Assembly: GCA_963971405.1 (NCBI GenBank) | Contig: OZ020487.1 | Location: 17,457,344-17,521,343 of the forward strand | Source: Psococerastis gibbosa | Lineage: Eukaryota > Arthropoda > Insecta > Psocodea > Psocidae | Reading direction: 5' to 3' | DNA length: 64,000 nucleotides | Part shown: in pieces, positions 53,967 to 64,000 of the stretch | How the letters are laid out: the number at the start of each line of letters is the position of its first letter | How positions within the stretch are numbered: the stretch's first letter is position 1 | The notes under the pieces: generated by a model | The model's input: only the letters and a program-made list of their open reading frames with translations | What the model was told of the DNA's origin: nothing | Databases searched by the model: none | Position numbers and translations under genes: made by a program

Positions 53967-54683
53967 ATATGCCTTGCAGTATTCGTTACAGAGACTTTTC
54001 AATCGATAGTAAGGGTTTCCCTCGCGGAGATATGCCTGGAAAGAAACACTGTATACCGTATTATTTTTCCTGTCTGCTTACAAACTAGTGATGAGACGCT
54101 TACTCTGGATAAAAATAATATATTGTTGGGCGATATATTGTGATAAGCAACATTAGTTGAATGGGTTGGCTTTATTATAGGAAGTCGATGGCACGCTTAT
54201 TAGTAATTCAAGAGGCACGTTCCTTAGACAAAATGTTTTTTGTTACTTTCAATGTTCTTGCCGTCTTATAAAAAAACCAATATCATTGTTTTATTGTTAG
54301 TAAGACTATATTATACATCTGCTGACATTTTATCTACCAGGGATTCCCAACCTGTGCTCCATGTACCATCGGTGGTCCACAGACATATATCAGGTGGTCC
54401 ACGGGCCCAAGTAAGAAATAAGTAAATAAAACAGCTCAGTTACGGAAATTTGAAATAAAATACAGTAAATCTTGGCCTGAACTATAAAATCCGGGCCGAT
54501 ACCAGTCCTAAACAGGTAATCAAATATTAGCACATAATTCTAGGCACTAACTAGTTGATCTTGGTCCTAGAATTGAAAGATTTTCCCATCATAAGCCATG
54601 GTGGTCCACGGAAAATCAGAAAATCATCTAGTGGTCCACGGAAAAAAACGTTTGGGAACACCAGATCTACATATTATATTATT
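53967..54683. other. unannotated stretch
   Basis: GTGGTCCACGG occurs three times between 54,370 and 54,650 (ATCAGGTGGTCCACGGGCCC and later copies), a possible degraded repeat. No gene recognised. Confidence 0.4.
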
Positions 54684-54789
54684 CCTCATTGTTTGTTAAA
54701 AAATTACTTAGTACAGTTTTACGTACTACCGTACTACTAGTACGTTATTACCTAAAACTGTAGGTACTAAGTAATTTTTAACAATGAGT
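54684..54789. repeat. near-perfect hairpin
   Basis: CATTGTTTGTTAAAAAATTA with CTTAGTACAGTTTTA pairs with TAAAACTGTAGGTACTAAG and TAATTTTTAACAATG around a short loop region rich in GTAC words. Confidence 0.85.
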
Positions 54790-56465
54790 GACAGAAAGTT
54801 TTACAAAGTTACTAAGGAGACTATTATGTTTATTATATTATTAGTTTATTATCGGGGAAAAAATACTGTCATATACTGTATATTTAAGTATTTTGCAATA
54901 GAAATAGTTAGGTTAGGATATACTCATGCAAATTAAGACTAAAATTGTATTCAGGGAAGGACTCAGAAATATTTCTGGTGGGGGGGGGGGGGCGGTGACT
55001 TGGCTACGGCCATGGTAGAAATTGTCCTATATCACAGTGACATTGACAGTGACTTAATCAGCTTAACGACCACACATGCTTTCGACCCTAATGATACTAT
55101 TCGTTTGCTAACACATTTTAAACTTCATACAAGTGCTCCAACCGATCAGCTGTTCTGTTCATTTGAATATCGGCAAAAAGGGAAAGTGTGAGTATGCAAG
55201 GGGAAGACAGCGAAGAACAAGAAGTGAAGGAGGGAAAGGAGGGGTGTCAGCTATCGCTGAGACATGAGTAATGCAGTTTCCATCCGCTAGATGGCTTCTC
55301 TCTTCTAAGTTTCCCGCCAAGGCAACTTCTTTTCATTGTTTTTTTAAAGTTCTTTTGATACTTTTACTTCTTCATTTTTGATTTTTCTTATTAGCCATTA
55401 TTTTAATGCGATAATTGGCTCTGCTTTCATTCTGAAACAATTTATTCATGGGTGCTGAGTTGAAGTATCTGTAAATAAAGCACATGCATATTATATATAT
55501 AGTTCACATTTACTGAATTATACATAGTAACTATTGAGGTAACTTTTACCTTTTACTTTAATTATTATTATTATTTTATTACACCTGTCTTTTTAACGAC
55601 AGGGCAAACTGGGGACTGGCCAGTAGACTGTGTCTTTATACACGACAGCCAGGGGTGAGGGGTGCCAATTCTTGTGTCTGTGGGAGGGAGGAGGGAGTAT
55701 TGCCCCCCCCCCCCTCGGGCAATTTCAAAAAATATTTAGGCTCGGGGACTCCCCCGGGGGCTTAAGAAATAGGCGGGAAATAGCTGGGATTTATGTATTT
55801 TACCAGCGGTACAGTTTATTTAAATATTACAGATGAAGACTTATTCATGCTACTGCGGGGCCGGGGAACTCCTCCGCGGCAAGAAATTGAGAAACATTGG
55901 GCGCGAAATAGTGCTGGGTTTCTTGAAATCGTACACAATATTAGGCCAAGCACCGGGCCTACTGTCAGCTTTCTCATAAAAAGCTTAATCTAATAATTTC
56001 CTTTACAGTAGATAAGTCCAATGTGCATTAGAACTTCCCTCAGTGTTGGCGCCTGGAATCCCAGGTACTATATTGACTAATAAACCTTGGGCCGTTGAGG
56101 GTAGCTATAGGTGACCTTGCGGCGCCAATTTTATTAGACCCATCACACCTTTAGATTGTCCTCTCAGGTTTCTTTTCCTATTAGTTTCTTGTTCAAAATG
56201 CCCGGTCACATGGCCATGGTTTTTGTCCATTTCAGATTGGGGCAATATATAGGTGTAAAACGGAACTGTAAAGCCTCATGTACAGTTATCGATTGATACC
56301 TGAGAAATTGTTGTCTGCTAAATTGCAAAGAACTAAAAGAACAAAGAAGGCAGGGTTGGACAGACTCTACGGTATTTGCTAGAAAGTACCTGAGTTTTCA
56401 ATTATTGCTAGTTATCAAAAGAGGCAACTTGGCTGTGCAATATACAGTGTGCGTCTATAAATCTA
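54790..56465. other. unannotated stretch
   Basis: G-run at 54,979 followed by TTGGCTACGGCCATGG (probable MITE end, left end not found) and a C-run at 55,704. No gene recognised. Confidence 0.4.
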
Positions 56466-56541
56466 AATAAACAAATAAATATTGAGTTTGTGTTCTATTG
56501 CTAAGCCAACCTAGCGGAGCGGAGCCCTCTCTTACACTCAA
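56466..56541 (-). mobile_element. tRNA-derived SINE tail fragment
   Basis: Reverse complement of the SINE 3' part: TTCTATTGCTAAGCCAACCT, AGCGGAG, CCCTCTCTTACACTCAAC, preceded by a TAAATAAA-type tail. Confidence 0.85.
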
Positions 56542-58501
56542 CAAAATCGAAAATGCCTACTGTAAATCGTACATCGATTGGTTGAGACCTATTCAAAATA
56601 GGTCCATTACTGTACATTATTGGGTGCGGTCTGCGGACGATATGAAAACCTAAATACGGAGGTTAAAATTTAAATACATAGGCTACTTCAGCTACTTAGC
56701 CTTCAGACCTGAAGTACCGAAGGCATCAGATCATATATAGTATAGTAAGTTAGAAACTGGTATTTCTCGTTGTCTGATCTATTGTCGCAAGTCTTTAGAA
56801 ATGGGGTGCAAATTTCTCGAGCCAGCAAGTTCATATAAAATGGCGGAGGAATACGAAATACAAAAAGGCAGCAGTAGCCTTTTGTCTAGGGTCGGCCAAT
56901 CGTATGAACGAGACTTGTCCTGTAAGAGGTTGATAATTACTAACCCGTTTCCTGTAAAACAGCACCCCTCTCACTTTGAAAGCTGAGGCGACGTTTCCTC
57001 TGCAGTCAAACTGCAATTGTGCCGCGTTTCTGAAGCCATTGCTGCTTTTGAGTTCGCAGGCTTACTTATGACTTTATTGTTATATTGAATTTCTCAGACT
57101 CCTATACTTCTGCTGACTTTAAAATCAGGTTATAAACAGCAGTCTTCTTCTAAATACGGTACATGTTCACAACGAACCCTCATAACGCACAGTATCTATA
57201 GGGTGCAATAAAATATTGGCAGAAAATAATTTTCACAATTACAAAATTGCCTACCATACATTCACTTTCTTACTTATTTCATTGGTGGATGGAACCCCCA
57301 AACGACCAATTACTGCTTGCTCTTTCTACCCACAAAACAGGGTACCTAACTCATTATTTCCTGCATTTAATTTGATTTTTATATTTTAGTTATATAATAA
57401 TAGTAATAAATTTTAATTTTAGTATATATTTTCTCATAATGAGCGATGAACATGTGTTCAGACAAAACCTCTTGGTTTTTGAACTGTAGGCCTGCTAATT
57501 GTATTTTCCATCGTATAATTACAATTTAAAATATATATAATATAATTTCTCCTCTCTCCATGCTGTGATATCAGTAGTGCAGATTGGCGACACAAACATA
57601 ACTTTCATTCGAATTTTCCCGCAGCTCTGTAAATTTGCGTCACACAATTTGACCTCAAGCCATACGTTGATGCTTGAACAAGTGTTCACACAGGACAGCC
57701 TGTAGAAGTGAGCCTGTAGGCCGCGGACAACTAGGCAAACAATAGTCGATGCTGTCACCATTTTGAAATGACTTCAATTAAGCGGTTATAAAATTGTTAG
57801 AAACTTATCTTATCACCGTGCACTGTCCCAATATTTACAATTGAATTTTGTTATCGGTGTGGCTCGGTACATCGTAGCTTTGCCCACAAGGAAGACCTGG
57901 TCTACAATGGTTTCCAAGTGGGTGACCGACGTCTTCTTAACTGCGAGCCTGTGGGGAGCTAGTAAATTTTTCGACATGGCTGATGTGTACACAGGAGTGT
58001 TTTCACGCAGTAAACAGCATTTAGTGGGGGCCATGGCTCTCCTTCGCTCCACGTGTGACTCACCCTCGTCGAGCTGATAAGGCGCATCCTGTGAAAGCTG
58101 GACTTGGTGCGTCAGCTGCGCCTGCTTCAGCGCACCTGCCAGCAATCACGGTGTCTACCCATTCAACTCATTCTTAGTTTGGCAAACTCATAAAAAGGTG
58201 AACTATATGGAAAGTCTGAAAGTAACTTCAAGGGCATCACAGACAAGACAATCCAAATTATAATCAGGAACGTAGAATTGTCGTCTGTACTGGACTGATG
58301 CTGCGGGTAATGACAACGGATTTCAAACTAGGCGAAAGTTCATTTAGCACGCCCGTGGATGAGCAGATATTGCATTTATGGAATAATGTAAGCTCACAGA
58401 CCTGTCCGGTTTTATAGTTGTATAGCCGTGCCAACGTGTCTAGTAATACGAATCTTGTCAATAAGAGCATGTAAGAGGAGGATTTTGAAGGTTTACTTGT
58501 C
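56542..58501. other. unannotated stretch
   Basis: 57,813-58,145 is open on both strands (78 plus and 110 minus codons) in a slightly GC-richer patch; neither product is recognised. Nothing else. Confidence 0.35.
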
Positions 58502-58563
58502 GGGCTTGTGATCAAGGGGTTAAGGCGATGCCCCGGATCGTGGGTTTCAATCCCGCCAAATCC
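58502..58563 (+). repeat. single-arm tRNA-like fragment of the foldback family
   Basis: GGGCTTGTGATCAAGGGGTT, GGATCGTGGGTTTCAATCCC and GCCAAATCCAG match the tRNA-like unit of 35.3 and 53.8 kb with a deletion in the anticodon region. Confidence 0.7.
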
Positions 58564-58980
58564 AGTTTTTTCTGAGCCTGAAACTGAAATTTCGGTTAAC
58601 ACCATGAATCTCAAAATTGTAAGCGATGGCGTTAACAATGAAGCATAGACAACAAGGGAAAACCGTCTAAGAAGGGCTAGTAGGAGACATTTCGATATCG
58701 AAAGCTTCTGGATTTATTAGCTCGAGAATTACTCCAAACTTTCTTTATTTGGAAGCACAGTATAGACTCCCTCTATTTAACGAACTTTTCTATATGGCCC
58801 CAAGGCAATTTCCCACTTCTCTCTATCACCTTCCTCGTATTTCACAAAATATTTTTCTCCGTATTTCGTTTCCCGTTTTGTGATATTTGTTATCCCTGAC
58901 ATCATCGAGATTTCTACACGTGTTTGGGGATGGAACATTTTGGAAATATTTCCTTATGTTTTATTGTACTTCTGTTGCAA
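58564..58980. other. unannotated stretch
   Basis: No recognised feature. Confidence 0.4.
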
Positions 58981-59090
58981 AGGCGCGGTTTCCACCGACC
59001 TGCTAGTGCTAAATACAAATACGGTGACGTGGTAACAGACATTCAAGACTTAGGCGGGGTTTCCACCGACCTCGCATTGCAGCTAATCAA
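58981..59090 (+). repeat. PIF/Harbinger-like MITE arm, two overlapping partial copies
   Basis: GGCGCGGTTTCCACCGACCT, GGTGACGTGGTAACAGACAT and then GGCGGGGTTTCCACCGACCT with CGCATTGCAG match arms of the element at 28,221-28,599. No inverse arm found nearby. Confidence 0.7.
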
Positions 59091-60528
59091 ACTACGACTT
59101 ATATTACGAACTTAAAATAGTTTAATAACCGTGAATTTCCGAAAGTCTCCTCCGGTAAAAATAAGCCCAAAATAGTGGGGTTTTACGCACTTTGATAGCA
59201 GTTAGGTTCAGATTGACGAAGATTCACGTCTCCCTCAGGGAAAATCGAGTGAGGTCTTGGTTGTAATACTATATATAATATGCATCATACTTAATACTCA
59301 GTAAATATAGACAGCTGCAGTCTGTATAGGTTTTTTTAATGGATAGTTCAATCACCTCTAGTAGTTAATGATCTATTACTATGATGAAACAATCATCTCC
59401 AAGCCTTGGTCTCTTAAAATAGATAACGATTGTCAAAATAAAATCAGATAGGTGTAGTATAGCCATTGATGGCACTGAGCATTGTTTTAACAAAGATAGC
59501 GGATTAATGGAAACGAGCCCATTTTTTTGAAGTTGACAATCAGGAAGTAACCGTATAGAATGGCTACAAGTAGAATATTGAAATATACAATAATATATAA
59601 TATATGATTAAGTTGATAAGTTCTTGACTGCATTGTACATTGTGTTAACATTTATTATTAACCCTATTGTATTGAAAATCGGTGCAACATAGACTTCTAT
59701 TCTATTCTATTATTACTATTTGATTATTTCGTCCTATTATTACAAAGATAATATACCCTTGCATATGGAATAGAAATTTATGAGAAAGGTTTAGTTTCCT
59801 TAATTTTGAGTTTTGATTTTCTTTTTCTTTTTTTCTGTTCATACAAAACAGTAGGATTATGTAAAATCCAATATTATTTACAGTATAATAGTGTATTATA
59901 GACCAGTAGAATCTTAAAATATTTTTTAAAAATTCGTTAAAATTATGTTTTAAGACATTGGTTAAGAATGAATTAGAGTGACCTCACCATATTTTTTTTC
60001 AAAGACGATTTTCACAGGAAATATCGATCGACAGCCATTAAAATATCCATTAAATTAGAAGAAATGCTCCTCTACATTTTCATACATGGCATGTGGCCTT
60101 CACGAACATCATTTGGCCACACTTCTTGAACTCCTTCCTCAGGAATGAGACAGCAATAGTTTTTCGTACCAATCACATTCAATAATTATGATAGAAATAG
60201 TTACATATTATTATCATGTTTCAAAATGCCCAGGAAAATTCCTTCTGCATTTCTTGACATTTTTGACGGCTTTGCGATTGATAATTCATGAAATTTATGA
60301 TTTTTGCAGTTATATGACTTTTCCTTCCTCCTCTTTCGACGGTCTCTTAATCAATGGGACCTTTCAAAGTGATGTCACCGGAGTGATTAATTATAGGGCA
60401 TTTCCACAATAAATAATTGATGGGTTAAACATTGGTACATGCATATATGATATAAGTACCATTTGTTCCGTTACATATAGTACGTATCCGGCTATCCATA
60501 CACAGCAGTGAATTTGCATTTTCTTTTG
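59091..60528. other. unannotated stretch
   Basis: Very AT-rich; 60,060-60,160 shares CTCCTCTACATTTTCATACA with the foldback at 47.4 kb. No gene recognised. Confidence 0.4.
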
Positions 60529-60731
60529 CTACCACTGTTTGCTCAGGTGCACCTCTAATGGTGTCACATTGAACTGGAAATTCTGTACATCTTTGTCTTC
60601 CGGCCAGGGCCAATCTTCAAGTTCAACGGCCTGGTGGTCCTCTGCAGCTGCAGCCTGCCGTCCCCCCGTTCCGCCCAGCAGCTCCCACGTCGGGTCACTG
60701 GTTTCCTCGCTAGCGACACGCTCGCGAGCAT
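60529..60731 (-). other. candidate terminal coding exon of a host gene
   Basis: Read leftward, a strong acceptor (TTTTCTTGTGCTTTGCAG, ending at 60,732) is followed by 203 nt: two bases then 66 codons and TAG at 60,529-60,531. The reading is acidic and protein-like, for example ETSDPTWELLGG and ELEDWPWPEDKDVQNFQF, in a locally GC-rich segment. A second frame is also open, and no upstream exon or homology is recognised, so the call is tentative. Confidence 0.38.
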
Positions 60732-60853
60732 CTGCAAAGCACAAGAAAATCCCACCGCAGAACTGCTAGTCCTCAACTGTCCATGGAGCCTACATCGCGA
60801 GCGCGTCTGCCGGACCGAGTGACAATTTGCCACATAGCAGGTCGTTGTCTCGG

Positions 60854-61510
60854 CACATCTCCAACTGTGTCCTCTTCATGGCTCATGACCACCTTGGAGA
60901 AGAATATATATAACAAACATCACTGCAGGCTTGGAAATAATGCAATATTCTTTACTCTGCATTGTGCATTTGCTCCAGCTTCCGTCTTCTTCTTCTTCTG
61001 CTGCGTATCTATACCTGTTTATACCATTAGGTATCTAAAGAGAGAAATTATGCGCAGAACTGGGAACAGTTCCACATCTCCAACTGTGTCCTCTTCATGA
61101 CTCATGGCCACCATGGAGAAGAATATATATGACAAACATCACTGCAGGCTTGGAAATAATGCAATATCGTATACTCTGCATTGCGCATTTGCTCCAGCTT
61201 CCGTCTTCTTCTTCTTCTGCTGCGTATCTATACCTGTTTATACCATTAGGTATCTAAAGAGAGAAATTATCCGCAGAACTGGGAACAGTTCCACATCTCC
61301 AACTGTGTCCTCTTCATGACTCATGGCCACTATGGAGAAGAATATATATGACAAACATCACTGCAGGCTTAGAAATAATGCAATATTCTTTACTCTGCAT
61401 TGTGCATTTGCTCCAGCTTCCGTGTTCTTCTTCTGCTGCGTATCTATACCTGTATATACCATTAGGTATCTAAAGAGAAAAATTATCCGTAAAACTGGGA
61501 ACAACTCCAT
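60854..61510. repeat. three tandem copies of a 219-bp unit
   Basis: CACATCTCCAACTGTGTCCT starts at 60,854, 61,073 and 61,292; copies 1 and 2 are nearly identical and copy 3 decays after about 200 bp. The period is a multiple of three, so similar frames recur and a TGG in copy 1 is a TGA in copies 2 and 3. Copies differ by a 3-base indel in a TTC run. On the minus strand each unit contains a TTTCTCTCTTTAG acceptor-like tract and, 79 bases later, GTAAAG. Confidence 0.92.
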
Positions 61511-61536
61511 ACCTTCGTCTGCTGCCTTATATGGTA

Positions 61537-61731
61537 CTACAGTTCTGAGTGAGCTTTAGCTTGCTCAGCGATGTTCCTTGATTCATCGCAGTCGTGGACT
61601 GGCTTTGCACTGTCAACTCCCTGCTCATACATTCTGCTCAGTCTTAGCATCTCTTTCACCTTCAGCTGACGACTATTTTTATTAGAAAAATGACGCCGAA
61701 ATTTGACGTTGCGCACAAGGCTTGGGGCTCA
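61537..61731 (-). other. short open frame, possible exon
   Basis: About 64 codons to TAG at 61,537-61,539. The basic-helical reading includes RQLKVKEMLRLSRMYEQG and NIAEQAKAHSEL. Same strand and neighbourhood as the candidate exon at 60,529. No homology recognised. Confidence 0.22.
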
Positions 61732-62395
61732 AAAGGTCCTGCCCTTTTGGGGATCACAGCTCGCGCTCATAGAGGGACTCGCAGCAATTTCTAGGGTTAA
61801 TAGGGTCGTGGCCCAGGGTCTGACCTAGAACTCTATTGTCTCTATGTTAATTCCCCTGCGGCACTTCGAGACGTGTGTATGCCAGCAAGTTGATGTGATG
61901 GACCACTCTCTTCATCTATCTTGTGGCCCGCCTAGCTCACAGAATTTCTGCCATCTCTGTGCCATTCGTCTTGCGAGTATAATCCTATAGTGACTTATGG
62001 GTAATGATATGGCTTGACTTCAAATCAAGACAACCATTGTTTTATTTAATCGCTCCGTTACTTGTAGTTTTGGCCCCTATTTTTTGTCTGAACAGTTTAT
62101 TTAACTGTCAAATATGCATTACTAGTGTGCGAGTCATTATTTTTGTCCCTATAGTATGTTTTAAAATAATTTTTACTTTCTACTGACCGATGGCCATGTC
62201 TGCGTGACTGGTATATTGTTGTTGCCTATTTGATTATTTATGGATGTACCATTTTTTTTCAGGTAAGTGTACGCATGTGGATACAAAACCAAGTTACTGT
62301 ACCGTACATACGATGACGTTTCCTTATTATGAGAATCTTTGGTACATGGTAGGTAAGCATTTAAAAAAGCAATGACTTGTGAATGAAAATTGGTA
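61732..62395. other. unannotated stretch
   Basis: No recognised feature. Confidence 0.4.
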
Positions 62396-62480
62396 AAGAA
62401 AGAAAGATAGAAAATTGTCTTTATTTTCCACATGGGCGAATTTTGGGCCTTTTAGCCCACTCTTACAATTAGCCAATTGG
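62396..62480 (-). repeat. retroposon 3' end with (TTTC)n tail
   Basis: AAGAAAGAAAGATAG then AAAATTGTCTTTATTTTC on the plus strand, i.e. AATAAAGACAATTTT and TTTC repeats on the minus strand, as at 34,204-34,260. TCTTACAATTA follows in both. Confidence 0.65.
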
Positions 62481-63836
62481 AGAGGGGAAATTTTTTTAAC
62501 TTATAATGCAGAGACTATATTATAGGAATGAATCGAAATGATTAAAACACAAATGTATACAAATCCTGCTACAAATGTGAGAAATTATTGGATGACCTTT
62601 GTTGAAAAGGCGAAAACGGAACAAACCTATTGTAATATCCAAAATATCACGATTGCTTTTGCAATGAAGATTGCCATTGGCTCCTTCGATTTTAAAATAA
62701 ATGTCAAAGGTCACGAAAATGCAGAGATGGTATTATAGGTATTCCGCCCTGTCCATAGTCATCTCATCAATATTGAGAACCTTGGAAATTAATACAAATT
62801 CCATTAACTACGCTACTGCCCTTCGGCCATTTTGAAACGCCTAAGTAGTTAAGATAGAGTCATTTATTACAAATGCAAATATTTTTTAGGATTTGTTAAA
62901 TTTAACCTAGTTTTGTAGAAAACGAGCGATAAAATATTTTCGTGGGATCTTGTGTTCTATGTGAAGAAGTAATTGAGAATGATGTCTGTGGATTCAAAGC
63001 GTGGATGACCAATACTTGAATGGCTGTGATTAGTAAAACAATGATCTCGACGTGTCGCTACGTAATAAGGGTAATCACGTGACCCTGCGGCCCTCGCTCC
63101 GACCACGCAGCCCAATCTTTTATTCTTCGGTGGGTCGCAGGATAAAAGAGGTGAAGATGAGCCACGTGGATGATAAAAAAAACGGTTTTGTTTGTTCGAC
63201 TAATAATTCTTTGTCTTAAAAATGTCCCCGAAGCATTGGAGATTTACCAACAAGGGACTCGACATTCAGTATTTCTCATTCGCTAGTTTTTGCAATAAAA
63301 TAAATTTAATTACAGTATTCATTTATTAATTATTCACTTGCTACGACAAATAGCTGATGAAGCAAAGTGTACTTCCAACAATAATTGCTGCTGAGCCTCT
63401 GAAGATGTCGACGACGATGTTCAAGAGTAGTATACTTTTAGATCGACCCATCAGCCAAGATTCTACTGCTTTATAATCTGACTCCGGCCGTGAAATCTTT
63501 GGCAATTACAGTATGCGCCAAATTAAAGCCGTCGCCAAGAGCTGAAGCACCCCCCCCCCCCCGAAATGAGAAATAGAGATTCAAAAAATGCTAGTACCGA
63601 TTATATAAATATAATTAAATAAACTTTACTGCTGTTAAAATTCATAAAACCCCACTATTTCACCCTCATATTTTCCCCCTATTTGGGATAATGGCAATTT
63701 GGCTATTGGATTTCGGCACAATCTTAACCGTCGTAATTAGATACAATTGAGTTTTCAAGAAAGAAAAATATTTACACTTGATAGGATCACAATATTAGTT
63801 AAACAGCAATAGAAATAAATAATGACATTGTTTTTG
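62481..63836. other. unannotated stretch
   Basis: 63,355-63,510 shares CTGATGAAGCAAAGTGTACT, TGAAGATGTCGACG and GGCCGTGAAA words with the 40.9 and 50.4 kb foldbacks. C-run at 63,550. No gene recognised. Confidence 0.4.
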
Positions 63837-64000
63837 TTACCGAGTCCTAGCGGAGTTGGAGGAATGTACTGTAAATAAAGTCCTGTCTTATACGTTCAAC
63901 TAGGAAGCCCCGGACCGCCTGCTTTACACCGAGCCTGAGGATGGCCAGAAAATGCAGCATGTGTGGGACGCGACCTAACAACTTTTCGGATGGAAGTCAG
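63837..64000 (-). mobile_element. tRNA-derived SINE, runs off the window
   Basis: Reverse complement of the SINE: CTAGCGGAGTT, CAACTAGGAAGCCCCGGACC, GCCTGCTTTACA, GGCCAGAAAATGCAGCATGT, GTGGGACGCGACCTAACAAC, CTTTTCGGATGGAAGTCAG. The tRNA-like head continues beyond 64,000. Confidence 0.85.

Noticed and set aside
57813..58145. Overlapping 110-codon minus and 78-codon plus frames as a transposase remnant
   Set aside because: No DDE or other transposase motif could be pointed to; left as unannotated.
60783..61559. Three similar ORFs of 71-105 codons as a gene family
   Set aside because: They are one reading of the 219-bp tandem repeat with recurrent stops; better described as a repeat.

Overview
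The window comes from a metazoan nuclear genome, most likely an invertebrate; I cannot name the species. Signs are the AT-rich, gene-poor sequence, a tRNA-derived SINE family with (TTTA)n tails, many short terminal-inverted-repeat elements with intact target-site duplications, and very frequent G or C homopolymer tracts. No prokaryotic gene layout is present, and no host protein-coding gene is certain.

Region 1 (1 to about 10,700) is the right-hand part of a large virus-like DNA transposon of the Polinton/Maverick (adintovirus-like) group, cut by the left window edge. It carries, compactly and without frame breaks: an edge-truncated DUF8207-like gene and an A32/FtsK-type packaging ATPase (leftward); a phospholipase A2 / core-like protein, an adenain-type cysteine protease, a penton-like minor capsid protein, a 57-residue overlapping ORF and a hexon-like major capsid protein (rightward); then a 1,325-residue B-family DNA polymerase with N-terminal zinc fingers and a 101-residue protein (leftward). 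Capsid, maturation protease and packaging ATPase sit together, so the element can in principle make virions; the polymerase would replicate it. The integrase and left terminus expected of the group are not here and should lie left of position 1. Regulation is visible as a short divergent promoter at 1378-1443 and as an approximately 55-bp promoter-like block repeated upstream of both far-right leftward genes. The right end is a homopolymer-rich tandem array at 10,126-10,680.

Region 2 (about 10,700 to 64,000) is host intergenic or intronic DNA dominated by repeats: (a) at least thirteen hAT-like MITEs (CAAGGCCGTAGCC-type or CAGG/GGATC-type ends), most with exact or near-exact 8-bp duplications and many with G/C homopolymer runs; (b) PIF/Harbinger-like MITEs with TTA/TAA duplications and GGCG ends; (c) an approximately 830-bp element with GCTTTCCAATTTAT inverted ends, with full-length copies near 31.7 and 41.8 kb in opposite orientations; (d) a tRNA-derived SINE in seven or more copies; (e) tRNA-like sequences arranged as long hairpins near 35.3 and 53.8 kb; (f) an unclassified interspersed family near 13.1, 29.5, 33.3, 51.5 and 52.5 kb, two copies carrying nested insertions; (g) other foldbacks, microsatellites and a 219-bp tandem array at 60,854-61,510. 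A few open frames beside splice-like signals (near 14.3, 22.9, 28.7, 60.5 and 61.6 kb) may be host exons but are weakly supported.
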